DNA of 46,925 bases, from NCBI GenBank assembly GCA_017419715.1, contig JAFOKO010000148.1:1-46925 (forward strand), given 5' to 3'. The notes beneath the pieces are model-generated. The model was not told the origin of the DNA and made no database searches. It saw only the letters and a program-made list of their open reading frames with translations. The position numbers and the translations under genes are program-made. How positions within the stretch are numbered: the first letter of the stretch is position 1; each line of letters begins with the position of its first letter. Positions 9,126 through 18,398 of this stretch are shown in pieces. Origin of the DNA: Oscillospiraceae bacterium (lineage in GTDB: Bacteria > Bacillota > Clostridia > Oscillospirales > Oscillospiraceae).

Positions 9126-12100
9126 TTGAAAGAAAAGAAGCTGCTACGGCGTGCGACAAGCCTGTTATTGGCCCTCGCAATGCTGTTCTCGTTCCCTGTA
9201 GGAGCTTACTCCGACGGAGCGGGATCCGATCTGAAGGAAGCCCCCGAGATTCCCGAGGGCTATGTTTGGCGTGCTCTTTCGGTGGAGCTTGCGCCATTCG
9301 AAGAAGACCGCATGGAGGAAGAAGACGAGGAAGCTGCCAGAATGGCGGAGAAGGTCGAAGAGATCAACCGCTTCATGGAGCTGATGCTCGTCCATGAGAC
9401 CGTTGCGGAAGAAGAAACTTCTGAGCCCGCCATCACGGTGCGCGGCTGGATGCCTGAGGATGTCACCGCCCAGGCGGAGATCGTTTCCTACGACGAAAAG
9501 GACCTCTATGCCGAGCTGGCATTGATGCAGGTCGAGTTGCGCTTCTACGATGGCGAGGGCCAGAGCTGGACCCCTGCTGTGCCCGTCACCGTCTGTGTCG
9601 ACGGCGCCGCGGTGAGAGATGCCCGCACGGCGGACATGGATCCCACGGTGTATGTCTACCAGGAGCAGGACGAGGAAGCCCTGGAAGATATGCAGCAGAA
9701 GCGTGCGCTGAATCACGAAGAAGAGATCGAACAGCTGTTCTCCGTGGAAGCCTTCTCTGCTGCTCGCTCCGGCGACCAGGAGAAGGACTACGATGTAGAG
9801 CAGGATGCGCTCTATGCCGAGGTCGTTGAGTGCGCGCTGGAAAAGGACGACGAGTACCCCGACGCGGTCTGCTTCGAAACTGAGGCCGAGGCGTTGCGCT
9901 TCGCTGTGACTGCCCGCCAGCAGGATCGGCAGTTCACCGCCGCCACGGAAGAAGGCGAGACGGAGATTGTCGTCGTAGGCACGCTCCCCCGCGATCTGGA
10001 TGTGCAGATTTCCGAGCATCTCGCCACGCGGGAAGTCACTGTCCTCCCCGGCGACACGATTGCTGCCTGGGACTTCTCCCTCTCCCATCCCGACGCTGAG
10101 GACTATGCGCTGGACGGAAGCGTAAAGGTTGCTTTGCGCGACGCTGCCCTGGCCGAGTCCGAGAATGAAGATTGGGAGCTGCAGCTTTGGCAGCTCGATG
10201 GAGAAGACGGCCCGGTGCGTGTGAAGAACGCCGTGTTCAGCGGCGAGGACCTTCGCTTCTCCACCGACGAGCTTTCCTCCTTCGCGGTCGTTCGGGTCGC
10301 GCTGGAGAGATGCCTCACCGCCTCCGATGGCAACACATACTCCGTCCGCGTCTCCTACGACAGCCGCGCCGGCATTCCTGCTGATGCGGAACTGCAGGTC
10401 CGTGAGTTGACGGATGACGAGTACCAGGAATATCTTTCCAAGTCCGCGAATTATCTGAGTTGCGAGGAAGATGCGTTTGCCTACGCACGCTTCTTCGACA
10501 TCACCATCGAAAAGGACGGCGTGGTCTACGAGCCCAACCAAGCGGTGAGCGTTTCCGTGGAACTGGCGGACCGTCCCGAGACGCAAGGCGAGCTCCGTGT
10601 GGTGCACTTTGCGGAAGAAGGCACGGAGCTTCTGGAAAACAATGTCAACGAAGATGGCGTGCTGAAGTTCGACACGAACTCCTTCTCCGTCTATGGCATC
10701 CTGGACGGGGAGGGCAATATTACAGTTGGCCGTGTCCGCTATGAATTCTACGATATCAATAATGAATTAGTGGACGAAGATAAAAATGGCGTTCAGTATA
10801 TTCTGAGTGACGAAAAGCTGATTGAACCTGGCCATCTTACAATGGATGGTAAAGGATTCATTGGCTGGTACATTTTAAATGAGGATGGCAGTTTTAGCAG
10901 CAATGTAATCGATTTTGACACTGCAATCAGCGTCAAGCTGGGCGACAGTCCTTCCGTGAGTGCCACAGAAGTGACCGTGCCCCGCGTGCCTTCAAAAGAT
11001 GCGGACGGGAATCTGATTACATATTATACGGTCAAGGTAAAGGAACGCCATGTAGAAAACTACACTTCCATTACTTTCCATGAAACGGACGGCTCAAGCC
11101 ATCACGAGGAGTCCATCGAAGTTCCTTCCAACGGCATCTACACGATCCCGGACATGTCCAACGCGAAGTATTCCATAGAGTCCAACAACAATAACTTTAC
11201 CTTCTATGGCTGGAGCACCTCTCAACCGAGGGGTGGTGACTACTACAACGCGCAAGACAATCGCGAAAGCATCAATACGCTTCGGGTTCGGAAGGGCCAG
11301 CATTACGATCTGTATCCGATCTTTAAACGGGGCTACTGGCTGTATTTCAATACGGCGCCCATTGACAGTGCCGCAACCAAAATTGATCCGGTGTTTGTCG
11401 CAATGGGAAGCAGAGCCAAAAAGCCTAAGCCCGACCCCAGTTGGGAAGGCCGAGTATTTGCCTATTGGACAGTGACGCCAACCTATGACAAGGATACCGG
11501 CGTGCTCTATCAGTCCCAGAAAGAGGATGAAGACAATTATCTGGCCAAGCCAATCCAATTTGATTTCAATACAGTTTTCAACAGCAATCTGATTCCGGAA
11601 GATCAGCATAGCTTTGAACTCTATGCCTATTGGGAGCCCGGACCCTCCTCCTACACCATTGTGGTTTGGAAGCAGAGCGTCGAGGATTTGAAGGATGCGT
11701 TTGACCGCCAAAAGACCTATGTATTCGACTCTCAATATACAATTACGGCAGATACGGATTCCGATGCCACGCTGATTGCCGGCGGGATCGACTATACGAA
11801 GCTGGATACCAATGCAAACTTCAAGAGCAATTTCATCGGCTTCCATCACAAGACAAATCAAAACTCAGAAGGCGATGTTCATGTAGATACCGTCGGTGCG
11901 AAAGTTGCGGAAGATGGCTCCACAGTCGTGAATGTCTACTATGATCGTAACCTTATTTTCATGAAATTCTGTCAGGATAAAGACCCCGGAAAAAATTCGC
12001 AATACTATAATTTAAAATCTACAACAGACAATGCAGGAGAACAGTATGCATTGGTAAATAACGAATACATTCCTTTGCACTGGGATGACAATCAGAAAAA

Positions 12101-15100
12101 GTGGTATCTGAACGGCGACGAGTTTAAAGGAACACGCTACAAGCAAAAGGATAAAGTTCTTGTGTATTCAGGGCTGTTTGGACAGAATTTGGATAAATAC
12201 TATGATGAAGGTTGGCCGAACGGGATATGGTATTATTATAATACCGATCCAACTTATGGTTACTCTGGCATGAGCTTTTTGGGGCAGTTTGTTCTTCCAG
12301 ACGACGTTATTGATACTAAGTTGAAGGAGATGAGACTTTATAAGTCCGGAAATGCTAACATGAAGGTGTATATCTATCTGCAAAATCCGGACGGCTCTTA
12401 TCCAGAGACAACTAAAATCAGCGGCGGTGGAAATGCTCGCTCCTTTACATTCTCAGAAAAATATGAAGGATATCATTTGTTCCAATACCGTCGACAGTAT
12501 CATGGATATTCAGATTATTATGATGCAGATTGGAAAACAGCAACAGAAAATTTGAATGTATCGACCTATGTTGGCGGATACTATTTAGATGTTCACGTCA
12601 AATATGCGCGACAGAACTTTACCATAAATTATTACGACGCGGAAAATGGTAAGGCAATCTCCGCTTTGCTGCAGAATGGAACGACGGTCACGAATGTGCC
12701 GGGAGTACTCTATGGTGCGGACATTGGTTCTTACTATCCGGATGCTTCCTTTGTGCCGGATGCCGAGCATGAGGGCAAGCACTTCACAGGCCGCTGGTAT
12801 GCCGACAGAGAGTGTACAAGACAGGTATTCTTCAGGGCGGATCGTGATGAACAAGGCCAGCCGATTCCCTACCCAGAGGATGAGGCCAAGCTCTGGTATT
12901 ATGAAACGGCTGCCGGTGAAAGAATCTATGTCGATCGCGTGATCACGGATGCCGAGAACGAGGACGGCAAATACAAACGGGAAGAAGCACTATTCTATGA
13001 GACAATGCCGATCGGCAACCTTGCGCTTTATGCCGGATATGCCGACAACTGGTATTGGGTCAAGATCGATCCTCAGGGGGGCTCCCTCAATAACGACGAT
13101 CCTGATTTGGATGCAGCAGTGACTTACCTCCGGATCAAGCACGGGCAAAAGATTCCGACGCCTGAGGCCTATGACAGAGATAAAGTTTCCAGAAAATATG
13201 TGCGCGATCAAAAAGCCGGCGAGTACTATTATCACTACGATGAGTTCGACTTCAATGATCCCGACAATGCACCCAGCACCCGTAAGGCGTACTATACGAA
13301 GGATGCTTCTCTGAGCACCAGCAAGGACGAATTTGGAGAAGATATCAGATATCGTTTGGTTCCGGACGAAGTCACCGATGAAGGCTATGGCTTTATCGGC
13401 TGGTACAAGGTAACCGGAGATGAGACGGCTGGAAATCAGGGAACAAGCTTCAGCTTCAAATCCTCCATCACAGAGGACACCACAATTATTGCAAAATGGT
13501 CCACCAAGGGTAACTATCGTGTGTATTACAGCACCGATCATGCCGTGGATGAGTTTGGCAATCGAGTGGACTTGACGATCAAAGCGTCCGATGTCCCCAA
13601 TGATGAAAACCGCTATGCCGGTTATTCTGAGATTCTGATTCTGCCTTCTGAGATTTATGCAGAAGATGCGGATGGTGTCAAATATGAGCTTGTAGGCTGG
13701 TATTATAAGAATAATGACTATAAGGAGAATGGAAGACCTTATGTTGTTTCTGCCGGCAATACGCATCAGGGCAACCCCTTCAATGTCGCCCAGCACCCCG
13801 TGATTGATGCATCCAATCGTAAGCGCCCCCGAGACACCTTCATTTTCTATCCCTGCTTTGAAGTCGCGCCGGATAACTCCACCGACAGCAGCACGACCTC
13901 ACTGATTCTTCACTCCAACGGCGGCGAGAAAAACCCGTTGTATAGTCGGGCGCTGCCCAACGGGGCTGAATATGGGCAACAAACAACAGTTGACGGATCA
14001 ACAGCTGATATTGTGTCCTATCCGAAAAACATCCTTCTGAATATGGATCTGCTGCTGCCAGAGCTGCTTCCCGCTTCCGATCAGCAGGAGCGTAATGTGT
14101 TCAGAAAGGATAATTCGGACTTCCTCGGCTGGTCTCCGAACCCCAGTGCTGTGACGCCCGATTTGAAACCTGGCGAACTGGTTGGTATTAACAATCGAGG
14201 TGTCAAGGAAGTCAATACGCTCTATGCGGTCTGGCGTATGAGGGAAGTCGAGCTTGAGATTCTATTGCAGGATTTTGACGCTTTAGAACCGATCTCCGGT
14301 GGCATCTTCTCCCTGAAGGACTCCAATGGCGGCGCAGTTCCCGGCGTGGAAGGTGAGCTTGTATCCAATGAGGACGGCTATCTTGAGAAAGATGGTACGA
14401 TTTCGTTCAAGCTTAGAACGCCGACTGGAGATACCCTGTCGAAAAACACCTTTGTGTTGAATGAGATCAAAACCGCCCAGGGCTACATTCCACTTAAGGC
14501 GCCCGTGACCATCACAGTTGATTACTTTGGCGATGTCACTGCTCACTATGATGTGAGCCCGGAAGACGCTGAGGACTTTGATCAATATGTGATTCCACCG
14601 GTGACTGATCTGGATGAGAAGGGCCGCTATCTGCTCACGATTAATGAGCGTGCGGCAGTCTGTAAAATCAAGGACGGCGGCACCGAGCACCTTTTCGCAA
14701 CGCTGAACGACGCTGTGCATTATGCCGAGGACATGACCGATAGGACGGCCACCATTGAGATGCTCAAGGATTACGCTGTTCCCGAGGATGATGTTGTGAC
14801 TATCGCAGCGGAGGACACCATCACCTTGACGACAGCGGAAAAGGGTGTGGAGTTCCCCTACATGGGTGAAGGAACGACTGCAATCGTTTCTCGCGGTGAA
14901 TCCGGCAGCAGACTCTTTACCGTCGATGGCGGCGACTTCCGCCTGAATAATGTGATCCTTGATGGTACCGGCAGTAAATACAAAGGTACATCCAACGGCG
15001 GTCTCATCTATGTGGACGACGGCTATCTTACCGTGAACGGTAATACTGTCCTTCGCAACTCCGTGGTCAATCAGGACGGCGGCGCGATCTACCTCGATTC

Positions 15101-16415
15101 CGGCGCGGTTGCCACCGTCACCGCCTGCACCATCTCCGCGAACGGAGCCAATAACGGCGCTGGCATCTATGTCTCCTCCGATGCAAGACTGAACATCTCC
15201 GGGAACATTGACTTTGGCGGCACAGGCGTCGTGGGCAACACCCTGAGCACCACAGCCGGCAACTTCAAGACGGACGCCCTGAACGGTGCAACGAACGGAG
15301 CCATGGCCTATCCCAAGGGCCGCCAGGATATCTACCTGGTCGAGGACGGAGAGGCACCCGCCACCCTGTATGTCACCGGCGAGTTGACCGGCGGCGACGG
15401 CACCATCTGGGTCTGGGCACAATACAGAAGCCACTATGAAATGATGATGCCCTTCGCGGTGTATACTCCGACTGGAACTCCTTCGGAAAAAACGTTGCAT
15501 GCCTTCCGTAATGCCCGTGAGGACAGCTTGACCTCTTGCGGCGGTGAGTATCTCACCGGCCAGGTGGGCACCGAGCCCAACTGGATCGCCTGGACCGGCG
15601 GCGTGGATGTCGAGTTCCAGAAGATCGACGGCTATGGCGATGCGCTGAGCGGTGCTGAGTTTACGCTGTACACTGATCAGAACTGCACCACGGCCTACGA
15701 ACACAACGGCAATGCGGTCAAGGCCCGGTCGAATGAAGATGGCACCGTAATGTTCGAGAAAGTTTCCAACGGCATTTACTTCATGAAGGAGACGGCAGCT
15801 CCTACCGGTTATAAGGAAAACACCTTCAAGTATGTCGTGCTTGTCGGTGAATCCAACTTGAGCGTACCGGAGAACAGAACAGAGCTCTGGTCCACGGTGC
15901 TTGCCGACATTACGAATGAAGAGATCGAAGCCCAGCGAACCGCTTATAACACCCGTTATGAGCGCGAGATAACCAATTATGCAATCTTCCAGTTGGATCG
16001 AGATGATCATTATCTCAAGCTGCCCAACATTGCTGAGAAGGGTATCATGAATGTGTCCGAGGCGGAGCGTCCCGTGATCCTGAGCAACATTGACCCGCTT
16101 CTGAAGCCCCTGGTTGGCGCGAAGTTCACGCTTCACGGCGTCGACGAAGGCATGTTTGAGCTTGAAGATGAAAGCTTTGTCTCCGACCACGAATCCGGTG
16201 TCTTCTTCTGTGGTCTCCTGCCCTATGGCACCTACTACCTCGAGCAGACCCAGACCCCAGATGGGTTCCAGACACCGTCCCACTACTTCGTCTTCCAGGT
16301 AAAGGCGGAAGGCGTACTGGGATTCAAGAGAGGCGTTGATGGCTTTGCCGCCACGAACACTATTACAGAGGCGACAGACGACATCTACAAGATCCCCACG
16401 CCCGCCACAACCTAA
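9126..16415 (+). CDS. Giant secreted adhesin-like protein with InlB-type, beta-helix and SpaA-like domains
   Basis: 2429 residues, starting at TTG (AGGAGG at 9112-9117). Residues 1-28 are a Sec signal peptide (KKLLRR, a hydrophobic run, then VGAYS). By sight: an acidic, partly coiled segment near 56-100; beta domains to about 536; a long region of Listeria-Bacteroides (InlB B-type) repeats, about 537-1708, with recurring GFIGWY-like turns; a SpaA/CnaB-like domain about 1708-1810; a right-handed beta-helix about 1846-2106 (GGLIYVDDG and DGGAIYLDSG turns); and two more SpaA-like domains about 2160-2243 and 2318-2402 (GAEFTLY...KETAAPTGY; GAKFTLH...EQTQTPDGF). The C-terminus, KIPTPATT, has no LPxTG motif, membrane segment or SLH. 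Four pilin-like genes follow in the same unit. Likely an extracellular binding or structural protein; the ligand is unknown. Confidence 0.82.
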   Translation: MKEKKLLRRATSLLLALAMLFSFPVGAYSDGAGSDLKEAPEIPEGYVWRALSVELAPFEEDRMEEEDEEAARMAEKVEEINRFMELMLVHETVAEEETSEPAITVRGWMPEDVTAQAEIVSYDEKDLYAELALMQVELRFYDGEGQSWTPAVPVTVCVDGAAVRDARTADMDPTVYVYQEQDEEALEDMQQKRALNHEEEIEQLFSVEAFSAARSGDQEKDYDVEQDALYAEVVECALEKDDEYPDAVCFETEAEALRFAVTARQQDRQFTAATEEGETEIVVVGTLPRDLDVQISEHLATREVTVLPGDTIAAWDFSLSHPDAEDYALDGSVKVALRDAALAESENEDWELQLWQLDGEDGPVRVKNAVFSGEDLRFSTDELSSFAVVRVALERCLTASDGNTYSVRVSYDSRAGIPADAELQVRELTDDEYQEYLSKSANYLSCEEDAFAYARFFDITIEKDGVVYEPNQAVSVSVELADRPETQGELRVVHFAEEGTELLENNVNEDGVLKFDTNSFSVYGILDGEGNITVGRVRYEFYDINNELVDEDKNGVQYILSDEKLIEPGHLTMDGKGFIGWYILNEDGSFSSNVIDFDTAISVKLGDSPSVSATEVTVPRVPSKDADGNLITYYTVKVKERHVENYTSITFHETDGSSHHEESIEVPSNGIYTIPDMSNAKYSIESNNNNFTFYGWSTSQPRGGDYYNAQDNRESINTLRVRKGQHYDLYPIFKRGYWLYFNTAPIDSAATKIDPVFVAMGSRAKKPKPDPSWEGRVFAYWTVTPTYDKDTGVLYQSQKEDEDNYLAKPIQFDFNTVFNSNLIPEDQHSFELYAYWEPGPSSYTIVVWKQSVEDLKDAFDRQKTYVFDSQYTITADTDSDATLIAGGIDYTKLDTNANFKSNFIGFHHKTNQNSEGDVHVDTVGAKVAEDGSTVVNVYYDRNLIFMKFCQDKDPGKNSQYYNLKSTTDNAGEQYALVNNEYIPLHWDDNQKKWYLNGDEFKGTRYKQKDKVLVYSGLFGQNLDKYYDEGWPNGIWYYYNTDPTYGYSGMSFLGQFVLPDDVIDTKLKEMRLYKSGNANMKVYIYLQNPDGSYPETTKISGGGNARSFTFSEKYEGYHLFQYRRQYHGYSDYYDADWKTATENLNVSTYVGGYYLDVHVKYARQNFTINYYDAENGKAISALLQNGTTVTNVPGVLYGADIGSYYPDASFVPDAEHEGKHFTGRWYADRECTRQVFFRADRDEQGQPIPYPEDEAKLWYYETAAGERIYVDRVITDAENEDGKYKREEALFYETMPIGNLALYAGYADNWYWVKIDPQGGSLNNDDPDLDAAVTYLRIKHGQKIPTPEAYDRDKVSRKYVRDQKAGEYYYHYDEFDFNDPDNAPSTRKAYYTKDASLSTSKDEFGEDIRYRLVPDEVTDEGYGFIGWYKVTGDETAGNQGTSFSFKSSITEDTTIIAKWSTKGNYRVYYSTDHAVDEFGNRVDLTIKASDVPNDENRYAGYSEILILPSEIYAEDADGVKYELVGWYYKNNDYKENGRPYVVSAGNTHQGNPFNVAQHPVIDASNRKRPRDTFIFYPCFEVAPDNSTDSSTTSLILHSNGGEKNPLYSRALPNGAEYGQQTTVDGSTADIVSYPKNILLNMDLLLPELLPASDQQERNVFRKDNSDFLGWSPNPSAVTPDLKPGELVGINNRGVKEVNTLYAVWRMREVELEILLQDFDALEPISGGIFSLKDSNGGAVPGVEGELVSNEDGYLEKDGTISFKLRTPTGDTLSKNTFVLNEIKTAQGYIPLKAPVTITVDYFGDVTAHYDVSPEDAEDFDQYVIPPVTDLDEKGRYLLTINERAAVCKIKDGGTEHLFATLNDAVHYAEDMTDRTATIEMLKDYAVPEDDVVTIAAEDTITLTTAEKGVEFPYMGEGTTAIVSRGESGSRLFTVDGGDFRLNNVILDGTGSKYKGTSNGGLIYVDDGYLTVNGNTVLRNSVVNQDGGAIYLDSGAVATVTACTISANGANNGAGIYVSSDARLNISGNIDFGGTGVVGNTLSTTAGNFKTDALNGATNGAMAYPKGRQDIYLVEDGEAPATLYVTGELTGGDGTIWVWAQYRSHYEMMMPFAVYTPTGTPSEKTLHAFRNAREDSLTSCGGEYLTGQVGTEPNWIAWTGGVDVEFQKIDGYGDALSGAEFTLYTDQNCTTAYEHNGNAVKARSNEDGTVMFEKVSNGIYFMKETAAPTGYKENTFKYVVLVGESNLSVPENRTELWSTVLADITNEEIEAQRTAYNTRYEREITNYAIFQLDRDDHYLKLPNIAEKGIMNVSEAERPVILSNIDPLLKPLVGAKFTLHGVDEGMFELEDESFVSDHESGVFFCGLLPYGTYYLEQTQTPDGFQTPSHYFVFQVKAEGVLGFKRGVDGFAATNTITEATDDIYKIPTPATT

Positions 16416-16455
16416 TTAAAACTTTGGAATGAGCCCGGGAGGGAGCGATCGAAAC

Positions 16456-17376
16456 ATGAAACGAAAAAACCATAGCGTTTTGCGCTCCCGAACGGGCGCA
16501 TCCATTACCTTCGCACTTTTGCTCTTCTTGGTTTGTGCAGTGGTCGGTGCCTTGGTCCTCACGGCCGGCACCGCTGCTGCCGGCCGAATCAGCAACCTGG
16601 CCGAGAGCGATCAGCGATTTTATAGCGTAAGCTCTGCCGCTGAACTTCTGGCCGGGGAGCTGAGTGGGAAGAAGGTTACCATTGAACGAACCCGCGTGCT
16701 TACCACGGTGACCAACACAACTTACAGCGTTGATCTTGGCGGCTCTGGTTCCGTTGTTAGTGTCGTAGGAACGCCGGAAAAATCTACAGTGGCGGATTAC
16801 ACTACAAAAATCAACGACAATGAGCCTTTGACAGCCACGGTTTCGGGATACCCCGGTGCGATGAACAATGGCGTCGAAATCGGTTCCGGGATGAGCTTCC
16901 TCGATACCTATGCTGCAAAACAGCTTTTCAGCAATTCCACGAATGCGGTTTGCAACACGGACGCCGCCATGGATGATACCATGAAAAACGGAAATGTCCA
17001 GTCCGGAGAGCTTCGTCTGGTGCATGAGGGAAGCCGTGAGGGCGACCTCACCTATGGCGTGAAGGACCCGGACAGCATGGCCGTCGACTGTATCGTTTAT
17101 GTGTTGGCTGATGGCACCATGCAGTTGACACTGTCCAACGAAACAGAAGAGGATGGCGCGACTTATTCTCTTCGCGTAACGCTGAGCCCCACCATCACGG
17201 AATCCGAGAGCGAAACCACCAAGACTGAGAGCACGACCCGTACGGATTTGGAAAGTGGCGACGGCTATAAGGAGAGTGTGACAACCGTCACGACCTTAAC
17301 GAAGACCTCCGAAATCTACTGGACGGTTTCCGGTGTAGAAAAGCTTGTTCTTTCCGATGCTGAGGGAGGTGACTGA
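16456..17376 (+). CDS. GspK/PilX-like minor pilin candidate without Glu5
   Basis: 306 residues. After a basic leader (MKRKNHSVLRSRTG) comes a single 25-residue hydrophobic helix beginning ASITF, then an extracellular domain rich in Ser, Thr and Val with a repetitive T-rich tail (ESETTKTESTTRT). If cleavage is after Gly, position +5 is Phe, not the usual Glu; lack of Glu5 is characteristic of GspK-type tip pseudopilins. The helix continues into RFYSVSSAAELLAGEL, like the PilX N-terminal region. GGAGGG at 16438-16443 supports ATG 16456; an in-frame ATG at 16429 is weaker. It lies 40 bases after the giant adhesin and 1 base before the next pilin. The assignment as a minor pilin is inference from the N-terminus and context. 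Confidence 0.62.
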   Translation: MKRKNHSVLRSRTGASITFALLLFLVCAVVGALVLTAGTAAAGRISNLAESDQRFYSVSSAAELLAGELSGKKVTIERTRVLTTVTNTTYSVDLGGSGSVVSVVGTPEKSTVADYTTKINDNEPLTATVSGYPGAMNNGVEIGSGMSFLDTYAAKQLFSNSTNAVCNTDAAMDDTMKNGNVQSGELRLVHEGSREGDLTYGVKDPDSMAVDCIVYVLADGTMQLTLSNETEEDGATYSLRVTLSPTITESESETTKTESTTRTDLESGDGYKESVTTVTTLTKTSEIYWTVSGVEKLVLSDAEGGD

Positions 17377-17377
17377 T

Positions 17378-17752
17378 GTGCTAAAAAAGATGAAGGCTCG
17401 CCTGGAAAGCCAAAGCGGTGAAAGCATTGCTGAGGTTCTTGTTGCGGTCATGCTTTCCGCGATCGGCTTGACGATGCTGGCTCTTATGATCTCAGCCACC
17501 ACGCGCATGGTGATTCGAAGCAAAAACATCACGAGCGACTATGTTGGTTCCAACAATCAACTTGTGGAGAAGGGCGATACCACTCTCAACGGCGAGGTCG
17601 AAGTCTTGTTCGTGGATCCAATTTCAGGCGTTCAGCACAAGCGTCTGACGGATGAATCTTCCGAGGACTACAAAATTCCTGTTCGTTATTACATCAATGA
17701 CAATATTGGCAATGTTTCTGTCACATCGTATAAAAAGGGTAGTGAGTCATGA
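17378..17752 (+). CDS. Short type IV pilin-like protein
   Basis: About 124 residues from GTG 17378, chosen because GGAGG at 17365-17369 is 8 bases upstream and the previous stop ends at 17376; ATG 17390 is an alternative. The leader KKMKARLESQSG is followed by ESIAEVLVAVMLSAIG, with Glu at +5 after Gly as prepilin peptidase substrates require, then one hydrophobic helix and a short soluble domain of about 80 residues. Its size and position resemble a GspI-type minor pilin. It overlaps the next start by 4 bases (ATGA). Confidence 0.7.
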   Translation: MLKKMKARLESQSGESIAEVLVAVMLSAIGLTMLALMISATTRMVIRSKNITSDYVGSNNQLVEKGDTTLNGEVEVLFVDPISGVQHKRLTDESSEDYKIPVRYYINDNIGNVSVTSYKKGSES

Positions 17753-18378
17753 AACAGAGAATTGCAAAAAAGAATCGCGGGGGCTTTACTCTTGCGGAGA
17801 CCCTGATCGCCGTTTTGATTCTGCTCATGGTGACCGGGATCGTGGCTGCGGGAATTCCTGCGGCCAGTGAGGCGTTGAATAAAGCGGTAGATGCGTCTCA
17901 CGGCCAGGTGTTGTTATCTACCACAATGACGGCCCTTCGTGATGAACTTGCGACTGCACGATCCATTGGCACAATGGTCGTTGAAGAAGCTGAGGAAGCC
18001 GGGGAAGCCGAGGACGGGGAAGCTGGGGACGATGAAGCAGACGAAGCCCCCGCGAGCGTTGTGTCCATTCCCTATGTTGATTCCTCTGGCGCAAAATGCG
18101 TTCTGGAGTCAAGATCGGACGGGATTTACTTGACGAAAGAGGCAACGCCCGAATCCGCAACCGGCGTATTCCGTCCGGGTTTTACCAAGCTACTTGTCTC
18201 TAAGGAGGCGGCAACTGAGAATCTATATGCTGCCTTTGATAGCGTATCCTACAGTAACGGCATTGTGAAAATCATGGGTTTGCGGGTCTATAAGAATTTG
18301 CGCGACGGATCGAAGCAGGTTCTTTCGGATCTGGATCGCGTTGACTTCGAAATCGAGGTCATTGGCAGGAAAGGCTGA
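17749..18378 (+). CDS. Type IV prepilin-like protein (GspJ/ComGF-type size)
   Basis: 209 residues with a textbook prepilin N-terminus: basic leader, then GG before FTLAETLIAVLILLMVTG, Glu at +5. The soluble part carries an unusual acidic low-complexity insert near residues 80-103 (repeats of EAGEAED and DDEADEA) between helix and beta domain. The start overlaps the previous stop in ATGA, so translation is coupled. The acidic insert could bind calcium or a partner pilin, but nothing in the sequence proves this. Confidence 0.8.
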   Translation: MKQRIAKKNRGGFTLAETLIAVLILLMVTGIVAAGIPAASEALNKAVDASHGQVLLSTTMTALRDELATARSIGTMVVEEAEEAGEAEDGEAGDDEADEAPASVVSIPYVDSSGAKCVLESRSDGIYLTKEATPESATGVFRPGFTKLLVSKEAATENLYAAFDSVSYSNGIVKIMGLRVYKNLRDGSKQVLSDLDRVDFEIEVIGRKG

Positions 18379-18398
18379 TACAGCGATAGGTGATGAAT

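Noticed and set aside
14283..16283. Long open frame on the minus strand opposite the adhesin 3' half
   Set aside because: It is the mirror of a codon-biased gene; the plus-strand frame has signal peptide, repeats and SpaA-like domains, while this one shows no recognisable domain and no ribosome site.
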